DNA of 64,000 bases from positions 1,063,001-1,127,000 of the forward strand of contig NADL03000462.1 in the NCBI GenBank assembly GCA_002205965.3, written 5' to 3'. The position numbers and the translations under genes were made by a program. Of the stretch, positions 55,703-64,000 are shown piece after piece. The notes beneath the pieces were generated by a model. That model did not search any database. It was not told the DNA's origin and saw nothing but the letters and a program-made list of their open reading frames with translations. The DNA comes from Kappaphycus alvarezii (Eukaryota; Rhodophyta; Florideophyceae; Gigartinales; Solieriaceae). Position 1 is the first letter of the stretch, and the number at the start of each line of letters is the position of its first letter.

Positions 55703-56274
55703 TAGATTCTTTTTTGAGATGCCACTGAGAAAAGTACTTTACTGCTCTTTGGGTCCACTTTTCTATCAATTCTGGCGAAATTGTAGTTATTTGTATCTTA
55801 TTAGTATTTCTACTGACTATAGTCTACATTTTCTCTAATTTATATGTAACCTTAGAGTTGACTGCTAGGATCTTTGTAGTTTCAGGGTGCCTAGAACAGT
55901 CTGCAGGAATATCACCAGGGATTGTAGCTAGCGGTTGGTAGATGTGCTGGAGATAGTTGAAGCATCTACTGCCTACAAAAGACCTCACCGATTTGGGCAC
56001 CAGAGTAATAATAAACATAAGCAATTTTATTTCAATCTAGACAACCGTTCTGCACTAACGAAAACGTTTGCAGTTTTCTTTAAGGCTCGCCGCTAACGCC
56101 GCCAGTGTGATTTCTATCCATTGTATTTTCGCGACAAAGGTCCTTGCCGAAGAATCTGAACAGCTCCTTTCCCAGTTAACCCCAGCCGTACTGTGCAGAG
56201 CTGTTCAGTACGTACGGTAAGCCCGACACCAATGTCCCCCTCAACTCCCCCGTCGGCCGGAGGTGAGGCGTAAT

Positions 56275-56545
56275 TTACAGAAAACAAAAGTTGCTCACAG
56301 TACAGTACAGTATGCTGAGTTATGAGACCTCTAGTACGTACATTACTGTACAAGTAATCGAAAAATTTACCAGCATTGAAAAGTACAGTACAACACAGGA
56401 ACGAACAGTACTGTACAGTACGTGAATGGTACAGTACCATATACGGAACATTACAGCATTGTACTATAGCATTACCATATTTTTCAAATATTAAATCACC
56501 CTACATTTTCCCGTATGGCATTACAGTATTGTACAGTGGAGATAG
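56275..56545. repeat. GTAC-palindrome cluster upstream of the 56.76 kb gene
   Basis: Repeated TACAGTAC/GTACTGTAC words: CACAGTACAGTACAGTATG (56297), TTACTGTACAAGTAA (56343), AGTACAGTACAACAC (56381), ACAGTACTGTACAGTACGTG (56406), GGTACAGTACCAT (56429) and ATTGTACAGTGG (56530). Every second or third word is self-complementary. The cluster ends about 220 bp before the start codon at 56759. Confidence 0.75.
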
Positions 56546-56758
56546 CGCTACGCGCATGAAGATCTTCCGGCGGATTCCACCGTCTTGAGTCAGCACAACT
56601 CCAGCAGATACATACTCTTCCCGAAGCTGGACTACCATCCCACTCTAGTCTCACCGGTCCCCAACCGCAACCCCTGTTAGCCGCAAACTTACCCAATACG
56701 GTACTCACCAAGCTTTACTCTCTCACCGCACTCGCCTTGTGGCATATTCTACCCCTAA

Positions 56759-57286
56759 ATGTCAGGATACGTGCACACAATCATCCGCCCCATCGGCGCA
56801 CCTGTGACCCCGGACCCTCGTCTCTCAGGCGACGACTACGTGGACTCTGCGGAAGTGTCTCTGTTTGACGAGGACACTGAAAAAATCCATCCCGTGGGTC
56901 CTGTGTCAAATCAAGATGAACGGGAGGTGGATCCAGACGAGGCTGGGTGTTCCCTGAAATTAATCGGATATCCAAACTGGTCGCCTGTGGAACGCGCAGC
57001 GGATTATTTCTCGGGGATGGCGCGACTTCGTAAAATGCCTGAAAGGTTACCGGGGGAGACCACGGAAACGGTAGTGGTGACGTTTTGCAACAAAAAGGAT
57101 TTGGAGTTTGCGCTAGATTGGTTTAAAGATAAGAGGGGGATGGGAGTGGCGGGATGTGGAGTTTGGGTTGACAGGGTGGTTCCTAAGGAGGAGGTTGCTC
57201 CAGTAAAGGAGGGAGGACAGGAGGAGGAGGGGATTGAGGTGAAGGGTGGGGCCGACTCGAAAGGAGTAAACGACGCGGAAGAGTAA
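56759..57286 (+). CDS. small acidic protein with RRM-like fold (hypothetical)
   Basis: 175 codons, ATG 56759 to TAA 57284-57286, GC-rich and uninterrupted. Residues 1-60 are acidic and disordered. Residues 64-143 have alternating strands and helices: CSLKLIGYPNWSPVERAADY, then ETTETVVVTFCNKKDLEFAL, DWFKDK and GCGVWVDRVVP. The strand-helix-strand, then TVVVTF and ALDWF, resemble the RNA-recognition-motif fold, but clear RNP1/RNP2 aromatics are missing, so RNA binding is uncertain. Residues 145-175 are Glu/Lys-rich and disordered. There are no membrane or targeting segments; a nuclear or cytosolic protein is likely. GTAC-rich DNA flanks it on both sides. Confidence 0.55.
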   Translation: MSGYVHTIIRPIGAPVTPDPRLSGDDYVDSAEVSLFDEDTEKIHPVGPVSNQDEREVDPDEAGCSLKLIGYPNWSPVERAADYFSGMARLRKMPERLPGETTETVVVTFCNKKDLEFALDWFKDKRGMGVAGCGVWVDRVVPKEEVAPVKEGGQEEEGIEVKGGADSKGVNDAEE

Positions 57287-57476
57287 CGACAAGAAACCGC
57301 GGTGCGATGTGCTTTGAGTGGAGGCGGGATGCTAGGCTAACTTGTGAACGTTGTCGTCTTCGGAAAAGCGCTGCAGCTAGGATAATCACATTGGTAATTT
57401 GCACACTTCGCAATTTGCTTGCCGGTAATTTGTACATCCATTCAACGCTGCAGTGACCATACAACGTGCTGATGAG

Positions 57477-57501
57477 TGATCATCGCTGCGCGCGATGATC
57501 A
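57477..57501. repeat. hairpin with 10-bp arms
   Basis: TGATCATCGC, loop TGCGC, GCGATGATCA, about 190 bp after the stop codon of the 56.76 kb gene. It could be part of a 3' end structure; it has no T-run. Confidence 0.6.
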
Positions 57502-57604
57502 GATGTAATTTGTTCGCGAAAGTCTTGAACATGGCAACATTTGAGATTTGCTGCTGACGACATAGATAAATACTGTGGCGATATTTCACTTGCAGGAATT
57601 TTCG

Positions 57605-57915
57605 CAATACGCACTGTACAATTTACTGTACTGTACGGTACAGTTGTACACCATTAATCGAGGATACGCTGGACAGTACAGTACTGTACCGTACTATCGC
57701 AAATTTAGGCTCAAAGGACAACCGTTGATAGCAAGATCAATACTGTACAGTGTAGACTTACCGACTTGCCGTATAGTAACTACTGTACTGTACAGTACAG
57801 CTCATCTCTCGGATGATACAGTTATGCCACGTATGCATTGTTCTGTACAAATGGATATGCACTTTATGACCCTATATCAAAACGGAAGCGAAAGTACTAA
57901 AGTACTGTATACAGC
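57605..57915. repeat. GTAC-palindrome cluster downstream of the 56.76 kb gene
   Basis: TTTACTGTACTGTACGGTAC (57624), GACAGTACAGTACTGTACCG (57673), ATACTGTACAGTG (57742), CTACTGTACTGTACAGTACA (57780) and AAAGTACTGTATAC (57900). It is directly followed by the 5'-truncated LINE at 57921. Confidence 0.75.
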
Positions 57916-57920
57916 TAAGC

Positions 57921-58870
57921 CTCCATTGCTGGTACGCCGACGACTGCACTCTCGTAGGCACCCACACTGAGCTAGACAGGGCAGTTCAGATACTGTGCTC
58001 CAAAGGACCGGACTACGGCTTCTTTCTCAACCCCGCCAAAACACGCCTCTTCTGGCCGTCCCAACCCGTCAACCAGACATTGTCTTTGCTGTGTCGCTTC
58101 CCCCGTGAGAACTTTTCTCACACAGGCATTGACCTCCTCGGTGCCCCGATTGGGTCGACCAGTTTTATGGAGAACTTCCTTATTAGGAAAATCGATGACT
58201 GCAGCAGGACACTCTCGCTGATTGACGGGATCGGGGACGCACGGGTCCGGTTCCATCTACACAGAGTTTGTGCTTCTGCATGCAAGCTACAACACGTTCC
58301 CAAGCTAACGCCGCCCAGTGCGACAACCGCCATCGCATAGCAATTTGATACAGATCAGATGCGGTTTTACTCGCGGTCAAATAATGTGCCGATGACAGAC
58401 ACGGTGCGGCAACAGGTTACCCTGCCTCTCAGCTATGGTGGTAACGGCTTCACGCCCTTAGCCATGACATCACAGTCTCCTCACCTTTCCAACAGTGCTT
58501 CCTATCCAAGGGAGCCCGGGAAGCGCGCGCCGCCGCCAATGCGGCAGAACGACGGAAACTGAGGGACTTTGCGACCAAAATCGCCGCCATTCCTGGCCTT
58601 GCTTCACCGGGACGCCCGCTTCTCGGCTGGCAGTTTGTCTCGCTAGCCTTTGATTCCCTAGGATACCCATCGGAGACCACATCCAAGGTGGTCAACGAGT
58701 ATGCAGCCGCCGTCGCGGCACGTATCGGAAGCTCTAAGGCGAGGATATCCTCTCGGCTTTATCAAAAGCTCAGCTATGCCATTTGGTCCAACGTGTGCAG
58801 CTTCAGCGATTTGTCGCACCCTGCAACATGCAGAAATTTGCCTCCCGCTCCAAAGCTAGTCTACTTTAGT
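57921..58870 (+). mobile_element. 5'-truncated LINE fragment with RT motif and internal deletion
   Basis: One frame from about 57921 to the TAG at 58338-58340 starts within the RT palm: WYADDCTLVG (57930), the catalytic YxDD box, then YGFFLNPAKTRLFWP, FSHTGIDLLGAPIGSTSF, LIRKIDDCS and GDARVRFHLHRVCAS. Nothing of RT lies upstream, as expected for incomplete target-primed reverse transcription. From 58460 the sequence jumps to the C-terminal part matching 33447 onward, so about 750 bp present in the 32-33 kb copy, including the GDHA zinc block, is missing. Homology to that copy ends at about 58870. Confidence 0.78.
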
Positions 58871-58919
58871 GGCCCTTTTCAAGTATTGAAGAAACTTATT
58901 AAGTAAAAACCCCTAAATA

Positions 58920-60459
58920 CATTGCCGGAAATCGTTATAAAGCCAACGGTTTTTTAATACCTCGACTTCAAAAGAGGATAAATTAAAAAACAAAACCCCT
59001 CAAAAGTATTCTTTTTGTATCTCAATCATGTCCCAAAATAATTTGTAAATTGAATAAAATGTTTTTTATTTCTTTCATATTCGGCTATCCCGGTGTCGGA
59101 GAACTCTTTAAGCCACGCCATTTCAGAACGAGTTCCCGCCAATCTGGAGAACTAAAGGACAAACCCTCATATCTGAAAACTCACCCCGAAACCACAAACG
59201 GCATCCTACGCCATTACGACAAACACAACATCCCTCGGGGAAAAAATAACAGAATTTGAAAAAGGGCAGATTATTGCCGTCCAAAGCAAAAACATATCTA
59301 ACAAGGCAATTGCACAGCGCCTCAATCACTCAAAAAGACGTCGTCGGCAACTAAATTTGACTCCAAGCGCAATATGGAATTAAAAAACCCCGCGGAGGGA
59401 AACCAAAAATGACGAAGAGATCGTACAATCTTCTGATAAGGAAAGCTTTTAACCAGAATAAGTGTTCATCCGACCTCCGACCTGCCCTTAATTTACCTGT
59501 CTCTGATAGACGAGTCCCTCAGCTCTTGAATGAGAGCGATATATTCCATTTCAAGCGGATGACACAGGCCCCTGCGGTGACTCCAACCCACTAACAAAAA
59601 CCTGTCGCGTTTGCAGAGTCCAATGTGACATGGAATCACCAGCAGTGGTGCCGAGTCGTGTTTAGCGATGACAAGAAATTTAATGTAAACGACCCGATAG
59701 CTGGGCGTCGCATTTTCACTGCTTAATAACGGAGGAAGGAAGCTTTTTTCTCTACTTGGCAGCATGGAAGGGGTTTAGTGATGGTTTGGGATACGTTTTT
59801 TATATCTGATAAGACTTAATTGGCTATATTGTCAGGTCGCTAGAACTCATCGAACTACATTGCAACTCTTGAGAGTTTTTTGCTTTTGTTCACGGCTCAA
59901 AAGCACCACTCAGACTGGATCTTTCAGCAAGACGGAGCTTCTATCCACACGTCTAAGCATACCAAGAAGTGGTTTGCTGCGAATAATCTGGAGGTTTTGG
60001 AGTGGCCTTTGAAGTCGCCGGACCTCAACTGAATAGACAATCTGTTGAAAATCCTGACAAGGCGTGTCTACAAGGAGAAAAGGTAATTCTGTTCGGTTGC
60101 GGAGTTGTTCAGTGTTTGGAAAGGTTCTGGGATAAAAGTGACGATTCGACTCTTGTTTCTTTGGTGGATTTGCTTCCCTGACGCTTTGCCAAGGTGCTCA
60201 GGGTGAGAGGGGGGCGTACGGGGTACTACTAGTTTCGATGTTATCCTTGTTGAAATGATGCGGCTTTATACTGCCTTGCGACCTTGAAGTAGCCGAATCG
60301 ACAAAAAATTAGAACATTTTTACTCAAATTGTAAACCCTTTTGGGATCTGATAAATGAACTAAAAGGAATCGCTTTGGACAGTTTTTTCTTTTATTTTAA
60401 GGTTTTTTGAAGTCCATGTGTTAAAAAATCCGATGGCTTTATATCCATTTCTGGCACCG
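58920..60459 (+). mobile_element. Tc1/mariner DNA transposon 4 with TIRs and TA duplication
   Basis: The left end CATTGCCGGAAATCGTTATA aligns with the reverse complement of the right end (CGGTGCCAGAAATGGATATA). Similarity continues for about 55 bp through AAAGCCAACGGTTTTTTAA and ACTTCAAAAG. TA precedes the left end (58918-58919) and follows the right end (60460-60461). The length of 1540 bp is typical. It lies directly behind the LINE fragment. Confidence 0.83.
59200..60190 (+). pseudogene. Tc1-type transposase 4
   Basis: Plus strand: ITEFEKGQIIAVQSKNISNK and AIAQRLNHS (about 59243-59330) are the first helix-turn-helix. A broken middle contains VMVWDTFFIS (about 59780). IFQQDGASIHTSKH (about 59919-59960) holds the second Asp. 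LEVLEWPLKSPDLN, a stop, then IDNLLKILTRRVY (about 59988-60072) is the third block. The acidic residue 34 positions after the Asp is now Asp (DD34D) where relatives have Glu. Several stops and a frame change near 59620 make it inactive. Confidence 0.82.
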
Positions 60460-60660
60460 TACAGTATAGAGCAACGATGTCCTCTTACAGTGCTGTAAGT
60501 AACTTTTAAAATAATTTTGAACCTGTTTCTGCAATCAAATTGCCCTCCCGTTGGCCCTGTCCCAACTTTGCTACAGTACACAGTACCGTACAAATACTGT
60601 ACTGCACAGTACAGCACGTACAGTACACACTACTGTACAGTAGCAGTTCTTGTACTTTCC
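60455..60660. repeat. GTAC-palindrome cluster before the TIP30-like gene
   Basis: ACCGTACAGTATAG (60458) and a dense run at 60572-60650: CTACAGTACACAGTACCGTA, AATACTGTACTGCACAGTAC, GCACGTACAGTACACAC and TACTGTACAGTAG. It is about 400 bp upstream of the ATG at 61060. Confidence 0.75.
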
Positions 60661-61059
60661 AAAGATCGTAAGATTGTTACCGTCCTTCAAATGCTTGTGA
60701 AGTCCTGTGTTGTACCCTGCTGTACCTCTGAAAATAGTGCAGTACAATACGGAACCCTTTCTGAACATGAACAAAATACACGTTGAAATAATGTGCGTAA
60801 GAATTATCCCTCAGGGTAGCTTGTAAATTAGTCTAATTCAGCACAGAAAATACCTGTCTACCCAAAGTTGCAACACAACAATGACTACATAACGTCTCGC
60901 TATTCACTCGTAGCAAGCTGTCCCGCTTTTGGAGTCAACTATTCAAAGCCGCGCGCCTCCGCTGCCCGCATCTTTTTCCAGCACAACTTCTTCTACTCCG
61001 CCTCGAGCCATATCCCGCACCTCATCAGCTATCCTCGCTCAAGCTACCCAAACCACACT

Positions 61060-61839
61060 ATGTCATCATCCTACTACCAACCACTTTCCCTCTCCCGTTC
61101 CTTCCCAAAGATAGCCGTAGTCTGTGGTGCGAATACCGAACTAGGTCAACAAGTCCTCCTGGAACTCCTCGACTCCCCGGAGATCGAAAAAGTCTATGCC
61201 ATCGCTTCGAAAGATATCCCTATTCTCCACACCCTCCCCCGTTCCACCGTTCGAAAGGCCGTAGTTTACATCCAATCGTATGACTATCTTCATCGTGCGC
61301 TGAAAAAGATTCTAGAAGCCGACATTGCGTTTTGTGCTCTAGGTACGGAACGTGGCGCCCAGAACAGTATCGGCATGTCAAAGTTCCGTCTCCTCAATTA
61401 TGAAGCCCCAACTCGTTTTGTAAGGGGGATGTTTGAGCTCGGTGTTCTGTACATCGCAGTCCTGTCTCATGCAAATGCCGATAAGGGGAGTAAAAGCGAA
61501 TTGTATCATGCCAGAGGCGAACTAGAGGGCTACGTCAGGCGCTTGAGGAGGGATGCTGCCGAGTTTTCTCCGTTCATTGCAATGTTTAAGGTGAGCAGCA
61601 TGACCACACACCGAGCAAGTTCGAGTAAACGCTCCAGTCGAAGGGAGGATTCTTTGCGGTATCACGAGGTTGCCACTGCTATGAGGATCGATGCTTTGCA
61701 AAAGTCAGCAAGGAGGAGGTTGTCTGATAAAACTAAACGGTCCAAGTATGAAGAGTTTGATTCCACTGATGTCTTGCGTCTAAAGAGGGAAGATCGATAT
61801 CCGGGAGGGGAGGACGAAACTCCGTTTTGGTACGACTAG
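61060..61839 (+). CDS. HTATIP2/TIP30-like NAD(P)-binding protein
   Basis: 259 codons from ATG 61060 to TAG 61837-61839. The frame is open 64 codons further up but without an ATG, so 61060 is the first Met. IAVVCGANTELGQQVLLELL is the Rossmann strand-loop-helix with a GxxxxxG variant. IAFCALGTERGAQNSIGMSK matches the FCCLGTTRG block of HTATIP2. NYEAPTRFVRGMFELGV and AVLSHANADKGSKSELYHAR match the D-x-x-Y...LLSSxGAD..S.xxYxxxKGExE region of the same short-chain dehydrogenase-like family. The Tyr is kept, but the Lys is replaced (YHARGELE against YxxVKGExE, one residue shorter). HTATIP2 binds NADPH and regulates nuclear import and transcription in animals; here function is inferred only by family. 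It is an intact, intronless, GC-rich host gene. Confidence 0.82.
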   Translation: MSSSYYQPLSLSRSFPKIAVVCGANTELGQQVLLELLDSPEIEKVYAIASKDIPILHTLPRSTVRKAVVYIQSYDYLHRALKKILEADIAFCALGTERGAQNSIGMSKFRLLNYEAPTRFVRGMFELGVLYIAVLSHANADKGSKSELYHARGELEGYVRRLRRDAAEFSPFIAMFKVSSMTTHRASSSKRSSRREDSLRYHEVATAMRIDALQKSARRRLSDKTKRSKYEEFDSTDVLRLKREDRYPGGEDETPFWYD

Positions 61840-61849
61840 TGTTTTGAGC

Positions 61850-62185
61850 CACTTGCCTTGGCGTAAGAGGCGCCCCTCAGATGGAATGGTGCAAAAGATG
61901 TGTTTCCTCGTTGACTGGGAGTATTCTCGAGGCTGTTGGGCATTGATTGCCAGCAGGTGAAACTAGTTGCAAATTGATTGCAAATGCTTGAAATTTATTT
62001 TTTTGCAAATTCCTCTGTTGCAAATCCAACACACGCTACTGTAGTTGAGCAGGCCTTAGTATGCAATTAATGTCAGAAATTCTCGCGGCGCTATACTGCG
62101 CCCTCATTGACCTGCTGTGCATGGCTCTTGGTAGATTAGTCTGGGGTAGCAATAGCCGGAGATAAAGAATCTGTGCTACTAGTAT
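61850..62185. other. intergenic after the TIP30-like gene
   Basis: No gene. TTTGCAAAT/TTGCAAA words recur at 61968-62030 (TTGCAAATTGATTGCAAATG and TTTTTTTGCAAATTCCTCTG). No clear poly(A) signal other than AT-rich sequence. Confidence 0.35.
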
Positions 62186-62245
62186 TTGAGCTCTGCTGTG
62201 CTGCGCCCGGAGTCGGAACGCGGCGGCCTGAAACTTAAGCCCGAG

Positions 62246-63954
62246 TCAAATTGTGTTCCATCGGTGAGCGCTCGCACAAAACAGGTAACATTGCATTCGA
62301 AGTGTCGGGTGTTTTCCATGCGCGCGATCTCGGCGTGCATCCCCTGCAATCTCAGCGGCCTCTGTAAGGATAATGGCTTGAAGTTGCGGGACGATCTTGT
62401 GACACCAGCTGCGGTGCGATCCTCTGGGCCGCCTCAATTGCGGTGGGACTGGATATGGTTATCTGCGGGCCCGAGTTCAGTAACGTCGACGAGGATTGGG
62501 AACTCGAACTGATATTAGCGGCCACCGGATCGTGCGACATGGTCTGCGAGGGGACTGTAGCGTTGGATACGGCCAAAGCCAGAGAGGCAGAGGGGTGCGA
62601 TGAGCTTCCAAGTCTTCCACTGCTTTGCGAAAATGTTTCCACTTGAGTAGTGTACTATCGAATAAGATAGTTTTATTTAGAGACGCCCTGGTGCCTGAGA
62701 TAATTACATAGTTCCCGTAGTGGCTAGTGAGTGCGTCTTCATCCGGAGCATCAAGCGATCATTGTTTGGGTCAGTTGTAAGAGATGCAAGGCCAATAGGA
62801 ACGACGCTACTTATGCATTCACCCATTTCTGTCTTCCTGGTCTTCCTGTGTTCGGTCATGTTCTAATGGGCGCATTTCTGTTCCCAGTATTGCCTATTGC
62901 ATCAGTAAGGGAGGCGATGCTTTGTATTGTTGTCAATCGTACTGCTAGAGTACAAAACTCCTTTCGCATTCCAGGGGCGATCCGGTGCGTTTGCCGTTGG
63001 TACTTGTTACGGCCCATCACTTCTGTCGGCATTGTGCTGTCCCCCGGGAAGGAGCCTACATACCACTTGACTCCGTAGTCACGAATCTTTTGGTCTCGTT
63101 CATGAAGTATTGGGAGCATGCTTTTTTTTGGTATCAGCATCTTCCGTACCCGTGCACTGCAGAACTATCAGCAGGAACTGGCAGTCCGAAATGCCTACAC
63201 AGCAACCTGGCCCAATCTGAATTGCATAGCGTCAAGGTGCTCGTAGGATATAGCACGCAGTATGGGGCCGTGTGGCCGTACCTGAAAGCATGGGCGCATA
63301 TTCCAGCTCGGATTTCATTATTTTTGCTGTGGGCGGCGTTGGGGATGGATTCCCACAAGTGCCGTTCAAGTAGGCCCATTTGAACGGATGAGGCAGCGTG
63401 GACGGTGGAGTCACTTGATCCACTGTCGACGGAGTGGGGATTGCCTTGAACATCGCCTGAGGAAGTAAGCAATGGCAAGCTGGTTCAATACAGTGGAGAG
63501 AGCTGCCTCTTCTCCAAGCGATGCCGAGAATTGCCGCAGCTCAGTGGGCAGAGCCCGAGCTACGACAATTTGGAAGCAGGCTCTCTCCACCGCCCTCGGG
63601 AATACCTGCCGGTCCTTTCGCCTTAGGGTGCGTTGTCGAAAACGCTGGTTTCTGCAATAGCTTATTGAAACTGTGTGATTTAGGGGAAGCCGTGGCCGGA
63701 GATGGGTACTGCCAGACGTGTTTGGTCCCATGCTTGGTCAGTACTGCCGCTTCTCCAGTTGAGCTCTGAGGATCAGGCAGTCTAAATGCATGATTCATGA
63801 GGTAGGCAGACGCAAGAAGCCGGTGTTTGAAAAAATGGGCGCTGGAGTTCACTGACGTGCAGTTGCGGTCCAGCTTGCGTCGGCACGCCTCTGTTTTCTG
63901 TAGTAGGGAAAATATCTTGATTTTCCGGTTATCTCTAAGAACTAGCAACCGCAA
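62246..63954 (-). pseudogene. unrecognised minus-strand reading frames, probably one broken gene
   Basis: Minus-strand frames overlap almost end to end: 63954-63541 (137 codons, MNHAFRLPDPQSSTGEAAVL), 63453-63232 (KSELEYAPMLSGTATRPHTA), 63140-62856 (IRDYGVKWYVGSFPGDSTMP) and 62642-62352 (Ser-rich, SSSSQSSSTLLNSGPQ), with 62437-62246. GC content is like that of the host genes. No frame has a domain I recognise, and plus-strand frames overlap (62985-63383), so the strand is uncertain. Either a host gene broken by indels, or an unfamiliar mobile element, would fit. It runs to the window edge. Confidence 0.3.
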
Positions 63955-64000
63955 AGCTTCGTCCGATGTACTACTGTCCTGGGAACTGAACTCAAATTTG

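Noticed and set aside
55824..56024. Minus-strand frame with VRSFVGSRCFNYLQHIYQPL, faintly like an RT connection segment of gypsy or copia elements
   Set aside because: Only one weak block, no neighbouring RT motif found, and the two families could not be told apart.
56114..56440. 108-codon minus-strand frame in the GTAC cluster
   Set aside because: Much of it is translation of the palindromic repeat (YCTV/VQYC patterns); no domain.

Overview
This window is repeat-dominated nuclear DNA from a eukaryote. There are no operons or Shine-Dalgarno context, and four classes of eukaryotic transposable element are present: Ty1/copia, Ty3/gypsy, LINE-type non-LTR elements and Tc1/mariner DNA transposons. 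The few non-transposon genes look intronless and sit in GC-rich islands between AT-rich repeat graveyards. That pattern fits a compact, intron-poor alga whose intergenic space has been invaded by LTR elements. A florideophyte red alga of the Chondrus type is my best guess, but it is an inference and not proven here.

Layout. 1-1400: two convergent fragments of a LINE C-terminal domain. 1451-11243: degenerate copia element A, split by a nearly complete nested copia element B (3510-8523; two 250-bp LTRs, 5-bp target duplication GCGTA). 11.3-16.2 kb: gene-poor DNA with one tandem repeat. 16.2-20.9 kb: a heavily decayed Ty3/gypsy element on the minus strand, itself hit by a short LINE-derived unit (18766-19225). 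21620-21680: palindromic transposon remnant. 22974-24229: pseudogene resembling DUF6818-type DNA-binding proteins (minus). 24.2-25.7 kb: GC-rich island. 25.74-30.64 kb: degenerate copia element C. 30.63-31.47 kb: a direct-repeat pair. 32.3-33.85 kb: LINE fragment. 34.6-36.4 kb: host-like genes (a membrane protein, and a broken minus-strand gene). 39300-39779: second copy of the short LINE-derived unit. 40.2-42.8 kb: two adjacent decayed Tc1/mariner transposons. 43.15-49.4 kb: copia element D (minus) between diverged direct repeats. 49.6-54.3 kb: AT-rich DNA with a Tc1 remnant. 54.3-55.7 kb: Tc1 with long inverted repeats. 56.76-57.29 kb: small acidic protein gene. 57.92-58.87 kb: 5'-truncated LINE with an internal deletion. 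58920-60459: Tc1/mariner with inverted repeats and TA duplication. 61060-61839: HTATIP2/TIP30-like gene. 62.2-63.95 kb: unrecognised, probably broken minus-strand reading frames.

How the parts relate. Most coding capacity here is selfish and dead: gag-protease-integrase-RT-RNase H modules of four copia copies, gag-RT-RNase H-integrase of one gypsy copy, RT and C-terminal domains of several LINE copies, and DDE transposases of five Tc1 copies. The best-supported working genes are 61060-61839, 34616-35617 and 56759-57286. Clusters of the palindromic word GTACTGTAC/GTACAGTAC lie mainly beside these islands. The most unusual protein architecture is a Tudor-like module between integrase and reverse transcriptase in element B. 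The most unusual small element is the ~450-bp LINE-3'-end unit present twice, each with its own target-site duplication.
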